Source: Pseudomonas mendocina
Lineage (GTDB): Bacteria; Pseudomonadota; Gammaproteobacteria; Pseudomonadales; Pseudomonadaceae
Direction: 5' to 3'
Assembly (NCBI RefSeq): GCF_003008615.1
Contig: NZ_CP027657.1
Span: 186,001 to 250,000, forward strand
DNA length: 64,000 nucleotides
Each line of letters opens with the position of its first letter. Position 1 is the stretch's first letter. The position numbers and the translations under genes are program-made. Positions 19,298-28,626 of the stretch are shown in pieces. The notes below the pieces were generated by a model that was given only the letters and a program-made list of their open reading frames with translations, did not search any database and was not told where the DNA came from.

Positions 19298-19300
19298 TAG
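18449..19300 (+). CDS. IS5-family transposase
   Basis: The 283-residue protein starts [18 protein letters not shown] and has the family DUF4096-like N-terminus ([28 protein letters not shown]). The DDE catalytic domain includes [22 protein letters not shown] and the C-terminal [23 protein letters not shown]. All catalytic regions are present and the frame is uninterrupted, so the enzyme may be active. The stop codon TAG is completed by the flanking target duplication: the element ends at GCC and TA comes from host DNA. Confidence 0.93.
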   Translation: [283 protein letters not shown]

Positions 19301-19473
19301 TCTTGCTGCAATCGATGATTACGGAGCTCCCCCCCCCCATCTGCCTCAGAGCACTTGTGTTGCTGCCGCAGCGGACGGAGGTTCCGCCAAAAGCCTTGAA
19401 AAGGCATCGACAGACTTGGCGCGACTGCGATCCACAGAACTTCATCGCTTCTGAGGCGATGACTCTGCACGAG
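19301..19473. other. Island right-end segment without a gene
   Basis: This 173-bp segment between the IS and the right direct repeat contains a run of nine C residues at about 19329-19337 and no supportable gene. Short open frames cross it but lack ribosome sites. It is probably a remnant of the island's right end. Confidence 0.4.
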
Positions 19474-19526
19474 AGGCAATAAAAAACCCGCTGATCTTGC
19501 GATCAGCGGGTTTCATATATGGCGCA
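19474..19526. repeat. Right copy of island-flanking direct repeat (attR-like), tRNA-Asp terminator
   Basis: This copy holds the stem CCCGCTGATC-ttgc-GATCAGCGGG with a T-tract on the minus strand, so it is the intrinsic terminator of the tRNA-Asp transcript, followed by the tRNA CCA end. It pairs with 14189-14241. Confidence 0.75.
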
Positions 19527-19596
19527 GCGGACGGGACTCGAACCCGCGACCCCCGGCGTGACAGGCCGGTATTCTAACCGACTGAACTACCGCTGC
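19520..19596 (-). tRNA. tRNA-Asp (GTC)
   Basis: The 77-nt cloverleaf read on the minus strand has acceptor arms GCAGCGG and CCGCTGC. The anticodon loop carries GTC inside CCTGTCACG, the T-loop is GGTTCGAGTCC, and CCA is encoded. It is followed by the terminator in the island's right repeat. Confidence 0.97.
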
Positions 19597-19704
19597 GTGT
19601 CGGTTGGACTTTCGTCCAGAAAACTCTTGAAGCGTTGTTGCATCTGATGGCGCCCTTGCGGGCTTTGCCATCTCAAACCGACGAAACGTCGATCTGGGAA
19701 ATAA

Positions 19705-19781
19705 TGGCGCAGCGGACGGGACTCGAACCCGCGACCCCCGGCGTGACAGGCCGGTATTCTAACCGACTGAACTACCGCTGC
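19705..19781 (-). tRNA. tRNA-Asp (GTC), second copy
   Basis: This gene is identical over its 77 nt to the tRNA-Asp at 19520-19596, with the same acceptor, anticodon GTC and encoded CCA. Spacing in the minus-strand array suggests one transcript with tRNA-Val upstream. No copy of the terminator repeat follows it, which shows the repeat is not part of the tandem tRNA unit. Confidence 0.97.
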
Positions 19782-19816
19782 GCGTCGGTGGACTTTCGTC
19801 CTTCTCTCTAAGGCTA

Positions 19817-19892
19817 TGGTGGGTGATGACGGGATCGAACCGCCGACCCTCTGCTTGTAAGGCAGATGCTCTCCCGGCTGAGCTAATCACCC
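19817..19892 (-). tRNA. tRNA-Val (TAC)
   Basis: The 76-nt cloverleaf starts GGGTGAT and ends ATCACCCACCA. The anticodon TAC lies in CCTTACAAG and the T-loop is GGTTCGATCCC. It is first in the Val-Asp-Asp minus-strand array. Confidence 0.97.
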
Positions 19893-19989
19893 ATGTGCCT
19901 TAGCGAGGCGCGCACTTTATGCAGGCGGCGATGCTAAGTCAACACCCTGCTTGAATTTTTTCTGCAAAAGGCGAGTTCCACAGCTCTCT

Positions 19990-20463
19990 TCATTCCATCT
20001 CCCCGCACAGCTCGGCGGCGCGCAGCAGTGCCGCAGTGAGGCTGTGCCGCTCCCACTCGGTCAGGGCAGCGAAACGCTGATTGAACTCCGGCGGCATCAG
20101 TGAAGGCGCCTGCTGGATCAGTTCACGGCCGGCATCGCTGATCAACAGCCACTGGCGACGGCGATCCTGATCGTCGCGCTGACGCTGCAACAGGCCGCGC
20201 TCCTCCAGGCGATCGAGCAGACCAGAGAGCGTCGCCGCCGTCAGGCTGACCCGACTGCTGAGCACGCTGGCAGTCAGACGTGTCTCGCTGGCCAACACCT
20301 GCAGCACCATCAACTGCATGGGGGTCAGGCCACCGAAACGGGCCAGGCGCTTGGCGTGCACCTCCCCGGCCTGCTGCAGGCGCCGCAGGGCCTGAAAAAG
20401 TGGCATTTCAAACGCCATGACAGATGACAAATCCATTTCAGAAGGAACTTTTTTATCGACCAT
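19990..20463 (-). CDS. MarR family transcriptional regulator
   Basis: The 157-residue protein begins MVDKKVPSEMDLSSVM at the ATG at 20463; a TTG three codons earlier is less likely. It has the MarR winged helix: LTPMQLMVLQVLASE, then LTAATLSGLLDRLEERGLLQRQRDDQDRRRQWLLISDAGREL. It diverges from the NAGGN amidotransferase gene, 113 bp away, so it is a plausible local regulator of that osmolyte cluster. The effector is unknown. Confidence 0.9.
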   Translation of the reverse strand: MVDKKVPSEMDLSSVMAFEMPLFQALRRLQQAGEVHAKRLARFGGLTPMQLMVLQVLASETRLTASVLSSRVSLTAATLSGLLDRLEERGLLQRQRDDQDRRRQWLLISDAGRELIQQAPSLMPPEFNQRFAALTEWERHSLTAALLRAAELCGEME

Positions 20464-20525
20464 AAGCACCAATACACACTACCCAAAACTTTGACATGAA
20501 AGCATTTTCTTGTTTTGGTGTAAAA

Positions 20526-20544
20526 GGTTCGGCCTGCCCGAACC
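20526..20544. promoter_or_regulatory. Palindrome in the marR/asnO divergent region
   Basis: GGTTCGG-cctgc-CCGAACC is a perfect 7-bp inverted repeat 33 bp before the amidotransferase start. It could be an operator half-site pair or a 5'-leader hairpin; the sequence does not decide. Confidence 0.4.
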
Positions 20545-20576
20545 ACTCTCCCCAACGGCAATACCGGTAAGGAAAT

Positions 20577-22346
20577 ATGTGCGGAATAGCTGGAGAACTA
20601 CGTTTTGATCGACGCCCCGCGGATCTGGCGGCAGTCGAGCGCATCACCCACCACCTGGCCCCTCGCGGCCCCGACGCCCACGGCTTCCACAGCCAAGGCC
20701 CCATCGCCCTGGGCCATCGCCGCCTGAAGATCATGGATCTGGCCGAAGCCTCGGGCCAGCCAATGATCGACAGCGATCTCGGCCTCTCGATGGTGTTCAA
20801 CGGCGCCATCTACAACTACCCCGAATTGCGCGCCGAACTGGAAGCCCTGGGCTACCGGTTCTTCTCTGGTGGCGACACCGAAGTGCTGCTCAAGGGCTAC
20901 CACGCCTGGGGCGAGGCGCTGCTGCCCAGGCTAAACGGCATGTTCGCCTTCGCCGTCTGGGAACGCGACAAGCAAAACCTGTTCATCGCCCGCGACCGTC
21001 TCGGCGTCAAACCGCTTTATCTGTCGCGTACCGGCGAACGCCTTCGCTTTGCCTCGTCGCTGCCAGCCCTGCTGCAAGGCGGCGACATCGCCAAGACGCT
21101 GGACGCCGTCGCGCTCAACCACTACCTGAACTTCCACGCAGTGGTACCGGCACCGCGCACCATCCTGGCCGGCGTAGAGAAGCTGCCGCCAGCCACCTGG
21201 ATGCGTATCGATGCCGACGGCAAGGTTCAGCAGAAAACCTGGTGGTCGCTGCAATTCGGCCCGCAAGGCGAGGAAGCCGGCTACGGCCTGGAAGAATGGC
21301 GCGAGCAGGTGCTGAACACCATGCGCGAAGCGGTGGCGATCCGTCAGCGCGCCGCCGTGGATGTCGGCGTACTGCTCTCCGGCGGCGTCGACTCGAGCAT
21401 GCTGGTCGGCCTGCTGCGCGAAGCCGGCGTGGACAATCTGCTGACCTTCTCCATCGGCTTCCAGGATGCCGGTGGCGAGCGTGGTGACGAATTCCAGTAT
21501 TCGGATCTGATCGCCCAGCGCTTCGCCACCCGCCACCACCAGTTGCGCATCGGCGAACACGAGATTCTCGATCAGTTGCCACAGGCCTTCCGCGCCATGA
21601 GCGAGCCGATGGTCAGCCACGACTGCATCGCCTTCTACCTGCTCTCGCGTGAAGTGGCCAAGCACTGCAAGGTGGTACAGAGCGGTCAGGGCGCCGACGA
21701 ACTGTTCGCCGGCTACCACTGGTATCCGCAGGTCGATGGCGCCAAGGATGCCTTCGCCGCCTACCGCGCCGCCTTCTTCGACCGCGAGCATGACGAATAC
21801 GCAGCCTGCGTGCAGCCTGCCTGGCTGACCGGTGACATGGCCGGAGAGTTCGTTCGCGAACACTTCGCCATGCCTGGCGCAGAGGCTGCCGTGGACAAGG
21901 CGCTGCGCCTGGACAGCACGGTGATGCTGGTCGACGACCCGGTCAAGCGCGTGGACAACATGACCATGGCCTGGGGCCTGGAGGCGCGCACGCCGTTCCT
22001 CGACTACCGCGTGGCGGAACTGTCGGCACGTATTCCGGCGCAGTTCAAGCTGCCCGACGGCGGCAAGCATGTGCTCAAGGAAGCGGCGCGCAAGGTCATC
22101 CCCAGCGAGGTGATCGACCGTCCCAAGGGTTATTTCCCGGTGCCTGGCCTCAAGCACCTGGAGGGCGCCACCCTGGGCTGGGTACGCGACCTGCTGCTCG
22201 ACCCGAGCCAGGATCGCGGCCTGTTCAACCCGACCATGCTCGATCAGCTGCTGACCAACCCGCAGAGCCAGTTGACGCCGTTACGCGGCTCCAAACTGTG
22301 GCAACTCGCGGCGCTCAACCTGTGGTTGAGCGAACAGGGCCTGTAA
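20577..22346 (+). CDS. asnO: N-acetylglutaminylglutamine amidotransferase (asparagine synthetase-like)
   Basis: This enzyme makes the amide of the dipeptide osmolyte N-acetylglutaminylglutamine (NAGGN). The 589-residue protein is a class B asparagine synthetase homologue. Cys2 follows the initiator Met (MCGIAGELRF) and serves as the glutaminase nucleophile; the GATase domain runs to about 200. The synthetase PP-loop is VLLSGGVDSS near 265-274. Its pairing with the ngg gene and the M42 peptidase identifies the NAGGN branch rather than true asparagine synthesis. Ribosome site TAAGGA precedes the ATG. Confidence 0.93.
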   Translation: MCGIAGELRFDRRPADLAAVERITHHLAPRGPDAHGFHSQGPIALGHRRLKIMDLAEASGQPMIDSDLGLSMVFNGAIYNYPELRAELEALGYRFFSGGDTEVLLKGYHAWGEALLPRLNGMFAFAVWERDKQNLFIARDRLGVKPLYLSRTGERLRFASSLPALLQGGDIAKTLDAVALNHYLNFHAVVPAPRTILAGVEKLPPATWMRIDADGKVQQKTWWSLQFGPQGEEAGYGLEEWREQVLNTMREAVAIRQRAAVDVGVLLSGGVDSSMLVGLLREAGVDNLLTFSIGFQDAGGERGDEFQYSDLIAQRFATRHHQLRIGEHEILDQLPQAFRAMSEPMVSHDCIAFYLLSREVAKHCKVVQSGQGADELFAGYHWYPQVDGAKDAFAAYRAAFFDREHDEYAACVQPAWLTGDMAGEFVREHFAMPGAEAAVDKALRLDSTVMLVDDPVKRVDNMTMAWGLEARTPFLDYRVAELSARIPAQFKLPDGGKHVLKEAARKVIPSEVIDRPKGYFPVPGLKHLEGATLGWVRDLLLDPSQDRGLFNPTMLDQLLTNPQSQLTPLRGSKLWQLAALNLWLSEQGL

Positions 22347-22354
22347 GTCACACA

Positions 22355-22374
22355 GAGCGGCCCACGGGCCGCTC
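22355..22374 (+). terminator. GC hairpin between asnO and ngg
   Basis: GAGCGGCCC-ac-GGGCCGCTC forms a 9-bp stem just after the asnO stop, followed by only a short CTTG tail. It is probably a weak terminator or mRNA-stability element that lowers ngg relative to asnO. Confidence 0.45.
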
Positions 22375-22477
22375 TTGCAGGATCAAGGTCGTCGTCCGGT
22401 TAGACCGGAGTTTGTCGCGACTCAATGACGATTCGGCTCAGACCGGACGTAGTGATAACGGACAGGGACTACTATTC

Positions 22478-24217
22478 ATGCGCTCCACTGCCTTCAATCA
22501 GCGCCTGCTGCGCGGCCAGACACCCTCCTACGAGCGTCTACAGGCGCGCCTGGCCGAAGATCACACCAGCCAGCCCAGCCAACCACAAGCCATCCATTGC
22601 GGTTGGGGTCGCCTGCTGATCGGCCATACCTATCCGGATGCCAGCGATCTGGCCGAAGCACTGCTCGGCGAGCAACCGGGTGAACGCGACATCGCCCTGT
22701 ACGTCGCCGCCCCGCACCAGGTACTGGCGCACGCCCCGCAGCAACTGTTCCTCGACCCCTCCGACACCCTGCGTCTGTGGTTCACCGACTACCGACCGGC
22801 ACGCCGCAGCTTCCGCGGCTTCCGCATTCGCCGTGCACAGAACGAGGCGGACTGGCAGGCTATCAATTGTTTGTACCAGACACGCGGCATGCTGCCGATC
22901 GACCCGGACAAACTTACGCCCTATCACGAGGGCGGCCCGACGTACTGGTTGGCAGAGGACGAAGACAGCGGCGCGGTGATCGGCAGCGTGATGGGCCTGA
23001 ACCACCAGCGCGCCTTCCGCGACCCGGAAAACGGCAGCAGCCTCTGGTGCCTGGCGGTCGACCCGCAGTGCAGCCGCCCCGGCGTCGGCGAAGTGCTGGT
23101 ACGCCACCTGATCGAACACTGCATGAGTCGCGGCTTGAGCTACCTCGACCTGTCGGTGCTGCACGATAACAAGCAGGCGAAGAAACTCTACGCCAAGCTG
23201 GGTTTCCGCGAGTTGCAAACCTTCAGCCTAAAACGCAAGAACGGCATCAACCAGCCATTGTTCCTCGGCCCCGGCCCGCAGGCCGAACTCAACCCCTATG
23301 CGCGGATCATCGTCGACGAAGCGCTGCGGCGCGGCATCGAGGTGCAGGTGGACGACGCTGAAGCCGGGCTGTTCACCCTCAGCCAGGGCGGCCGACGCAT
23401 TCGCTGCCGTGAATCGCTGTGCGACCTGACCAGCGCGGTGAGCATGACCCTATGCCAGGACAAGCGCCTGACTCATCGCACCCTGTCGCGCGCTGGTCTC
23501 AGTGTGCCGGCGCAATGCCTGGCCGGCAGCGCCGAAGACAACGCTACCTTCCTCGCCGAGCACGATTCGGTGGTGGTCAAGCCCGTCGACGGCGAACAGG
23601 GCCAAGGCGTGGCGGTCGACCTGCGCACGCCGGGCGAAGTACAGGAAGCCATCGAGCGCGCCCGTGTGTTCGATCAGCGCGTACTGCTGGAGAGCTACCA
23701 CGAAGGCCATGACCTGCGCGTGCTGGTGATCGGCTATGAAGTGGTGGCCGCCGCCATCCGTCGCCCGGCCGAGATCATCGGCGATGGCCGCCACAGCATC
23801 GGCAAACTGATCGATGCACAGAGCCGCCGGCGCCAGGCTGCCACCGGTGGCGAGAGCCGTATTCCCAAAGATGCAGAAACCCTGCGCACCCTGCACGGTG
23901 CCGGCCTCGACTACGACAGCGTGCTGCCTGCCGGCCAGCGCCTGGCCGTACGCAAGACCGCCAACCTGCACACCGGTGGCACCTTGGAGGACGTCACGGC
24001 GATCCTCCACCCGACGCTGCGCGATGCCGCCATCAAGGCCGCGCGCGCGCTGGAGATTCCCGTGGTCGGCCTCGACCTGCTGGTGCCGGCCGCCGATCAA
24101 CCAGAATACGTATTCATCGAAGCCAACGAGCGTGCCGGCCTGGCCAACCACGAGCCGCAGCCGACCGCCGAACGTTTCGTCGACCTGCTGTTTCCGCTCA
24201 GCCAGGTACCGAGCTGA
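22478..24217 (+). CDS. ngg: N-acetylglutaminylglutamine synthetase (GNAT + ATP-grasp)
   Basis: This enzyme acetylates glutamine and ligates a second glutamine in NAGGN synthesis. The 579-residue protein has a GNAT acetyltransferase domain at about 105-255 (LWCLAVDPQCSRPGVGEVLVRHLIEHC) and a C-terminal ATP-grasp domain at about 300-570 (VVKPVDGEQGQGVAVDL, VIGYEVVAAAIRRPAEIIGDG, FIEANERAGLANHEP). The ATG at 22478 is preferred; the open frame upstream overlaps the asnO end and lacks family sequence. The region ahead contains TCCGGT-tag-ACCGGA, a small palindrome. Confidence 0.93.
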   Translation: MRSTAFNQRLLRGQTPSYERLQARLAEDHTSQPSQPQAIHCGWGRLLIGHTYPDASDLAEALLGEQPGERDIALYVAAPHQVLAHAPQQLFLDPSDTLRLWFTDYRPARRSFRGFRIRRAQNEADWQAINCLYQTRGMLPIDPDKLTPYHEGGPTYWLAEDEDSGAVIGSVMGLNHQRAFRDPENGSSLWCLAVDPQCSRPGVGEVLVRHLIEHCMSRGLSYLDLSVLHDNKQAKKLYAKLGFRELQTFSLKRKNGINQPLFLGPGPQAELNPYARIIVDEALRRGIEVQVDDAEAGLFTLSQGGRRIRCRESLCDLTSAVSMTLCQDKRLTHRTLSRAGLSVPAQCLAGSAEDNATFLAEHDSVVVKPVDGEQGQGVAVDLRTPGEVQEAIERARVFDQRVLLESYHEGHDLRVLVIGYEVVAAAIRRPAEIIGDGRHSIGKLIDAQSRRRQAATGGESRIPKDAETLRTLHGAGLDYDSVLPAGQRLAVRKTANLHTGGTLEDVTAILHPTLRDAAIKAARALEIPVVGLDLLVPAADQPEYVFIEANERAGLANHEPQPTAERFVDLLFPLSQVPS

Positions 24218-24279
24218 ACACTCTCCCCCGGCCCTCTCTCGAACAGGGAGAGGGGACACCTGAACGCCGAGGAGCTTGC

Positions 24280-25479
24280 ATGCAACAATTCCCCGAACCC
24301 GACCTCGACTACATGCAGAAGGTGCTGCTGGAGATGCTCGCCATCCCCAGCCCCACCGGTTTCACCGACACCATCGTGCGCTATGTCGCCGAGCGTCTCG
24401 AAGAGCTGGAGATTCCCTTCGAGCTGACCCGCCGGGGCACCATCCGCGCTACCCTGCGTGGGCGTCAGAGCGAGTACGAGCGTTTCGACCGCGCCGTTTC
24501 CGTACACCTGGACACCATTGGCGCCATCGTTCGCGAAATCAAGGACAACGGCCGCCTGGGGCTGGCCCCGGTCGGCTGCTGGTCAAGCCGCTTCGCCGAA
24601 GGCAGCCGTGTCAGCCTGTTCACCGACAACGGCGTGATTCGCGGTAGCGTGCTGCCGCTGATGGCCTCGGGGCATGCCTTCAATACCGCCGTCGATACCA
24701 TGCCGGTAAGCTGGGATCACGTCGAACTGCGCCTGGACGCCTACTGCGCCACGCGCGCCGATTGCGATTCACTGGGCATTGCCGTGGGTGACTTCGTCGC
24801 CTTCGACCCGCTGCCGGAGTTTTCCGAAAGCGGTCATATCAGTGCCCGTCACCTTGACGACAAGGCCGGCGCAGCTGCTTTGCTGGCCTCGCTCAAGGCA
24901 ATTCGCGATCACGGTCTGCAGCCGATGATCGACTGCCACCCGCTGTTCACCATCACCGAGGAGGTCGGCTCCGGTGCCGCTGCCGCCCTGCCCTGGGACG
25001 TCAGCGAGTTCGTCGGCATCGACATCGCGCCGGTCGCACCAGGCCAGCAGTCCAGCGAGCACGCCGTCAGCGTCGCCATGCAGGACTCCGGCGGCCCCTA
25101 CGACTATCACCTGTCACGCCAATTGCTGCGCCTGGCCGCGGAACAGGAGGTACCGGTACGCCGCGATCTGTTCCGCTATTACCACAGCGATGCACAGTCG
25201 GCGGTGGCCGCCGGCCACGATATCCGCACTGCGCTGCTGGCCTTCGGCTGCGATGCCACTCATGGCTACGAACGCACCCATATCGACAGTCTCAAGGCCC
25301 TCAGCCGCCTGCTCACGGCGTACATGATGAGCCCACCGGTATTCGCCAGTGATGCGCAGCCAGCCCAGGGTTCACTGGAGCGTTTCAGTCACCAGCTGGA
25401 GCACGACGCACAGATGGAAAGCGATACCCGTGTTCCTCCGGTGGACAGCCTGGTCGGCCAACATGATCGGGATGCTTGA
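24280..25479 (+). CDS. Osmoprotectant NAGGN system M42 family peptidase
   Basis: The 399-residue metallopeptidase has M42-type metal ligands: HLDT with His76, ARHLDDKAGAAALL, TEEVGSGAA and a later HxSD-like YYHSDAQSA. It is the third gene of the NAGGN set and probably trims or turns over the dipeptide; the exact substrate is not shown by sequence. The start has GAGGAGC upstream. The 62-bp gap after ngg contains a CCCTCTC/GAGAGGG inverted repeat, and a clear terminator follows the gene. Confidence 0.9.
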   Translation: MQQFPEPDLDYMQKVLLEMLAIPSPTGFTDTIVRYVAERLEELEIPFELTRRGTIRATLRGRQSEYERFDRAVSVHLDTIGAIVREIKDNGRLGLAPVGCWSSRFAEGSRVSLFTDNGVIRGSVLPLMASGHAFNTAVDTMPVSWDHVELRLDAYCATRADCDSLGIAVGDFVAFDPLPEFSESGHISARHLDDKAGAAALLASLKAIRDHGLQPMIDCHPLFTITEEVGSGAAAALPWDVSEFVGIDIAPVAPGQQSSEHAVSVAMQDSGGPYDYHLSRQLLRLAAEQEVPVRRDLFRYYHSDAQSAVAAGHDIRTALLAFGCDATHGYERTHIDSLKALSRLLTAYMMSPPVFASDAQPAQGSLERFSHQLEHDAQMESDTRVPPVDSLVGQHDRDA

Positions 25480-25520
25480 AGGCTTCGGCACATAAAGGCA
25501 AAGTGACACAAAGGACGACA

Positions 25521-25544
25521 GGGGAGCATCAGCTCCCCTTTTTA
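25521..25544 (+). terminator. Intrinsic terminator of the NAGGN operon
   Basis: GGGGAGC-atca-GCTCCCC is followed by TTTTTAT, 41 bp after the peptidase stop codon. It is a strong rho-independent terminator on the plus strand. Confidence 0.9.
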
Positions 25545-25639
25545 TGGCCTGCTATCTCTGCCGGCTACCCTTAGGGACGTCGCCCCGCGACGTTAAAAAT
25601 GACTCCCGGCCATTTGTCATGGCCCACTGAGGTTCACGG

Positions 25640-28384
25640 ATGCCTCGTCTTTGCCTGGCCTTGCTGTTGTTATGGCTTGCCTGCCCCAGTTGGGCCCTTA
25701 CGCCTGCGCCGCTGGACAGCGACGACATACGTATTTCTCTAGGCACCTACACCAGCTATTACGAAGACGTAGACGGCACCCTGAGCCTCGAACAGATCCA
25801 GGCGCTGGACGACGATGCCTTCAAAGGCCTGCGCAGCGAGCACGCGAACCTGGGCAAGAACGACTCGGTGTGGTGGTTCAAGATACGCCTGCGCAATGGC
25901 CTGGAGCACTCGCTGGGCGGCTACTTGGAAGTCAACTATCCGCTGCTCGATCATCTGCAGGTGTATCTCGTCGGCCCCGACGGCAGTCGCCTGGAACAGG
26001 AGAGCGGCGACCGCTTTGCCTTCTCGCAGCGTCCGGTGCAGGTGCGCAACTTCTGGTTTCCCATGCAGCTGGAGCCGGGCGTCAGCACTCTGCTGATCCG
26101 CGTGGATACCACCAGCACGGTGTTCGTACCGCTGTTCTTCGCCACCTACGGCGCCAGCGCGGCGGCACAGGAAAACCTGATGGGTTTCAACGGCGCGTTC
26201 TACGGCGTGCTGTTCGCGATGTTCTGCTACAACCTGTTCCTCTATCTGTCGCTACGTGAGTCGGCCTACCTCTGGTACCTGGCCTACAACCTCAACGTCG
26301 GCCTGCTGGCCGCCTGCTTCGACGGCATGTTGTTCAAGCTGCTGCCCGAGCACGTGGCCTTCCAGTCGGTCAGCATCTACATCCTGATGTTTGTGCACTG
26401 CCTCACTGCCATCCAGTTCAGCCGTCACTTTCTCCACGCCCGCCAGTACTTCCCGAAACTGGACACTGGCCTGCGTCTGATGATGCTCATCTGCGTAGGC
26501 TGCCTGCTGTCGGTGCCGCTGGTGGGCTTCGCCGCCTGGAACATCCTGGCCAGCGTCACGGTGTCCCTGGTGTCGCTGGTACTGCTGCTCACCGGCATCT
26601 ACGTCTGGCGCCGTGGTGTTCGCTACGGCTCTTACTACACCCTGGCCTGGGCCATCCTGCTGTTCGCCTTCATCCAGGCCACCACCGGCTCGCTGGGGCT
26701 CGAGGTGTTCGGCGTGTTCGGTGCCACGGCGGTGAAGATCGGCGTGACCATCGAGCTGATCACCCTGTCCATCGGTCTTGCTGATCGCATCAACCTGCTC
26801 AAGGAAGAAGGCTTCCGCTCACGCCGCGCGGCGGAACAGGCCGAATTCGAGAGCCAGGCCAAGAGCCGCTTCCTGGCCAAGATGAGCCACGAGATTCGCA
26901 CGCCACTCAATGGTGTGCTGGGCATGTTGCAGTTGCTCCGTGAAACGCCGCTGGATCGTAGCCAGCGTTTCTACGTCGATACCATCTCCAGCTCCGGCAG
27001 TTCGCTGATGGCAGTGATCAACGACATCCTCGACTACGCCCGCATCGAATCCGGCAAGCTCAGCCTGGAGCAGATCGAATTCGATCTCGAAGACCTGATT
27101 TCCGAGACCCTCAGCCTGTTCACCGGGCAAGCCCTGGACAAGCGCCTGCGCCTCTACGTCAGCCTCGAAAACGGCGTACCACGGCGCATCCAGGGCGACC
27201 CGACGCGACTCAAGCAGATCTTGATGAACCTGCTCAGCAACGCCCTGAAATTCACCGCAGAAGGTCATGTGGCGATCAGCGTCAGCCGCCGCAGCGATAG
27301 CCACGGTCATCCGCACCTGATCTTCGCCGTCAGTGACAGCGGCATCGGCATCAGCGAGCAGGCCCTGGCGCAGCTGTTCGAATCCTTCGCCCAGGGTGAC
27401 TCCAGCACCACCCGCCGTTATGGCGGCAGCGGCCTGGGCCTGGCCATCAGCAAGGAGCTGGTGGAAATGATGGGTGGACGCATCGAAGTCCAGAGTACCC
27501 TTGGTCAGGGTACTCGCTTCGCCTTCGACATCCCGCTGCTCAGCGAACAGGAAGCCCCTGACGAGCTCACCCGCCTGCTGGCTGGGCGCACTGCCCTGCT
27601 CGCCTCACTAGACGGCCTCGGCCTGGATGCCCTGAGCAGACTGCTCGGCCGCTGGGGCATGCGCACCGAACGCTGTCAGACACCAGAGCGCCTGCAAGAT
27701 TATCTGGAAGACTTCGACGCACCGCCGCTGCTGGTGCTGATGGCACCCTGGCCCGGCAGCGTCAATCACTGGCTCGACTCGCTCAGACCCATGCTGCAGA
27801 TACAGCAGCGCGTACTGCTGGTCTGCCCACCCGAGGCCTGCCAGCAATTGCCGGCGAGCCAGGGACTGCGCCTGCAACACCTGGCCCAACCGATGGCGAT
27901 CACTGCCCTGCGTCAGGCCTTGCGCGGACTCTACGAAAAACCCAAAGCACAGGTACATCAGTTGGTCAGAGAGATACGCAGCGACAATGGCGACGCCCCC
28001 TGCATCCTGGTCGCCGAGGACAACCCGGTGAACCAGCTGGTGGTTCAGGGTTTTCTGAAGAAACGCGGTTACAACGTGCGCCTGGTGACCAACGGCCAGG
28101 CCGCTCTCGACGAATACAGCCGCGCCCCGGGCGCCGTGCACCTGATCCTGATGGATTGCGAGATGCCGGTGATGGACGGCTTCGAAGCTACCCGGCAGAT
28201 TCGCCGCCTGGAGCACGACAGGCAGCTCGGCGCGGTGCCCATCATCGCCCTGACCGCACACATCCTCGACGAACACCGCCAGCACGGCCTGGACGCCGGC
28301 ATGGACGATTTCCTCGGCAAGCCGCTGGACAGCACACTGCTCTACAGCACGCTGGAACGTTACCTGAAAATGTCCGGTTCCTGA
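25640..28384 (+). CDS. Hybrid sensor histidine kinase/response regulator with 7TMR-DISM input
   Basis: The 914-residue protein has a signal peptide (1-20) and an extracellular 7TMR-DISMED2-type domain (about 30-165). Seven membrane helices follow (about 180-385), then a HisKA with phospho-acceptor His417 in [12 protein letters not shown]. The HATPase has [17 protein letters not shown] and [12 protein letters not shown]-terminal receiver carries phospho-acceptor Asp839 in [11 protein letters not shown]. It would pass a phosphoryl group to an unlinked Hpt protein. Position after the NAGGN genes is conserved in pseudomonads as I recall, hinting at osmotic or envelope sensing. Confidence 0.93.
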   Translation: MPRLCLALLLLWLACPSWALTPAPLDSDDIRISLGTYTSYYEDVDGTLSLEQIQALDDDAFKGLRSEHANLGKNDSVWWFKIRLRNGLEHSLGGYLEVNYPLLDHLQVYLVGPDGSRLEQESGDRFAFSQRPVQVRNFWFPMQLEPGVSTLLIRVDTTSTVFVPLFFATYGASAAAQENLMGFNGAFYGVLFAMFCYNLFLYLSLRESAYLWYLAYNLNVGLLAACFDGMLFKLLPEHVAFQSVSIYILMFVHCLTAIQFSRHFLHARQYFPKLDTGLRLMMLICVGCLLSVPLVGFAAWNILASVTVSLVSLVLLLTGIYVWRRGVRYGSYYTLAWAILLFAFIQATTGSLGLEVFGVFGATAVKIGVTIELITLSIGLADRINLLKEEGFRSRRAAEQAEFESQAKSRFLAKMSHEIRTPLNGVLGMLQLLRETPLDRSQRFYVDTISSSGSSLMAVINDILDYARIESGKLSLEQIEFDLEDLISETLSLFTGQALDKRLRLYVSLENGVPRRIQGDPTRLKQILMNLLSNALKFTAEGHVAISVSRRSDSHGHPHLIFAVSDSGIGISEQALAQLFESFAQGDSSTTRRYGGSGLGLAISKELVEMMGGRIEVQSTLGQGTRFAFDIPLLSEQEAPDELTRLLAGRTALLASLDGLGLDALSRLLGRWGMRTERCQTPERLQDYLEDFDAPPLLVLMAPWPGSVNHWLDSLRPMLQIQQRVLLVCPPEACQQLPASQGLRLQHLAQPMAITALRQALRGLYEKPKAQVHQLVREIRSDNGDAPCILVAEDNPVNQLVVQGFLKKRGYNVRLVTNGQAALDEYSRAPGAVHLILMDCEMPVMDGFEATRQIRRLEHDRQLGAVPIIALTAHILDEHRQHGLDAGMDDFLGKPLDSTLLYSTLERYLKMSGS

Positions 28385-28389
28385 CTGCA

Positions 28390-28558
28390 GGGCACCTCTA
28401 AAAACGTAGGCGAGGCAGTCAGCGCAATACCGATGGCGGCCCCGCAAAAACAGGCGAAAAACGCTCGGAGTCGCACTCGACTTTACGAGCTGTAAATGAG
28501 CATTTTGAGCCTGTTTTTAACGCAGCGATGACAACGCAGGTAGTTTTTAGAGATGCCC
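28390..28558 (+). repeat. MITE-like dispersed repeat, copy 2
   Basis: About 169 bp with imperfect terminal inverted repeats GGGCAYCTCTAAAAAC. It shares the core TTTACGAGCTGTAAATGAGC and the TTTTTAACGCAG block with copies at 9547, 45539 and 56202. It lies between the hybrid kinase and the UPF0270 gene. Confidence 0.75.
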
Positions 28559-28626
28559 AGCAGGCGCTGTCGCGGGGAGTCGGCGACAGCTCTATCATAG
28601 ACAGCGCCAACTGGAGCCTACCTACC

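Larger units (their letters stand above)
14189..19526. mobile_element. Integrated mobilizable island at the tRNA-Asp 3' end
   Basis: The roughly 5.3-kb segment between the AraC gene and the tRNA-Asp/tRNA-Val cluster is bounded by a 53-bp direct repeat (14189-14241 and 19474-19526). The repeat covers the tRNA-Asp terminator and its CCA end. Inside lie mobC, a disrupted relaxase, a lipoprotein gene, an NDT/TIR-like gene and an IS5-family element. Composition shifts clearly, with the lipoprotein and NDT-like genes AT-rich against the host. No integrase gene is present between the repeats. Confidence 0.7.

Noticed and set aside
20931..22157. A 408-codon frame opposite asnO
   Set aside because: It is a shadow of a clear asparagine-synthetase-type gene.
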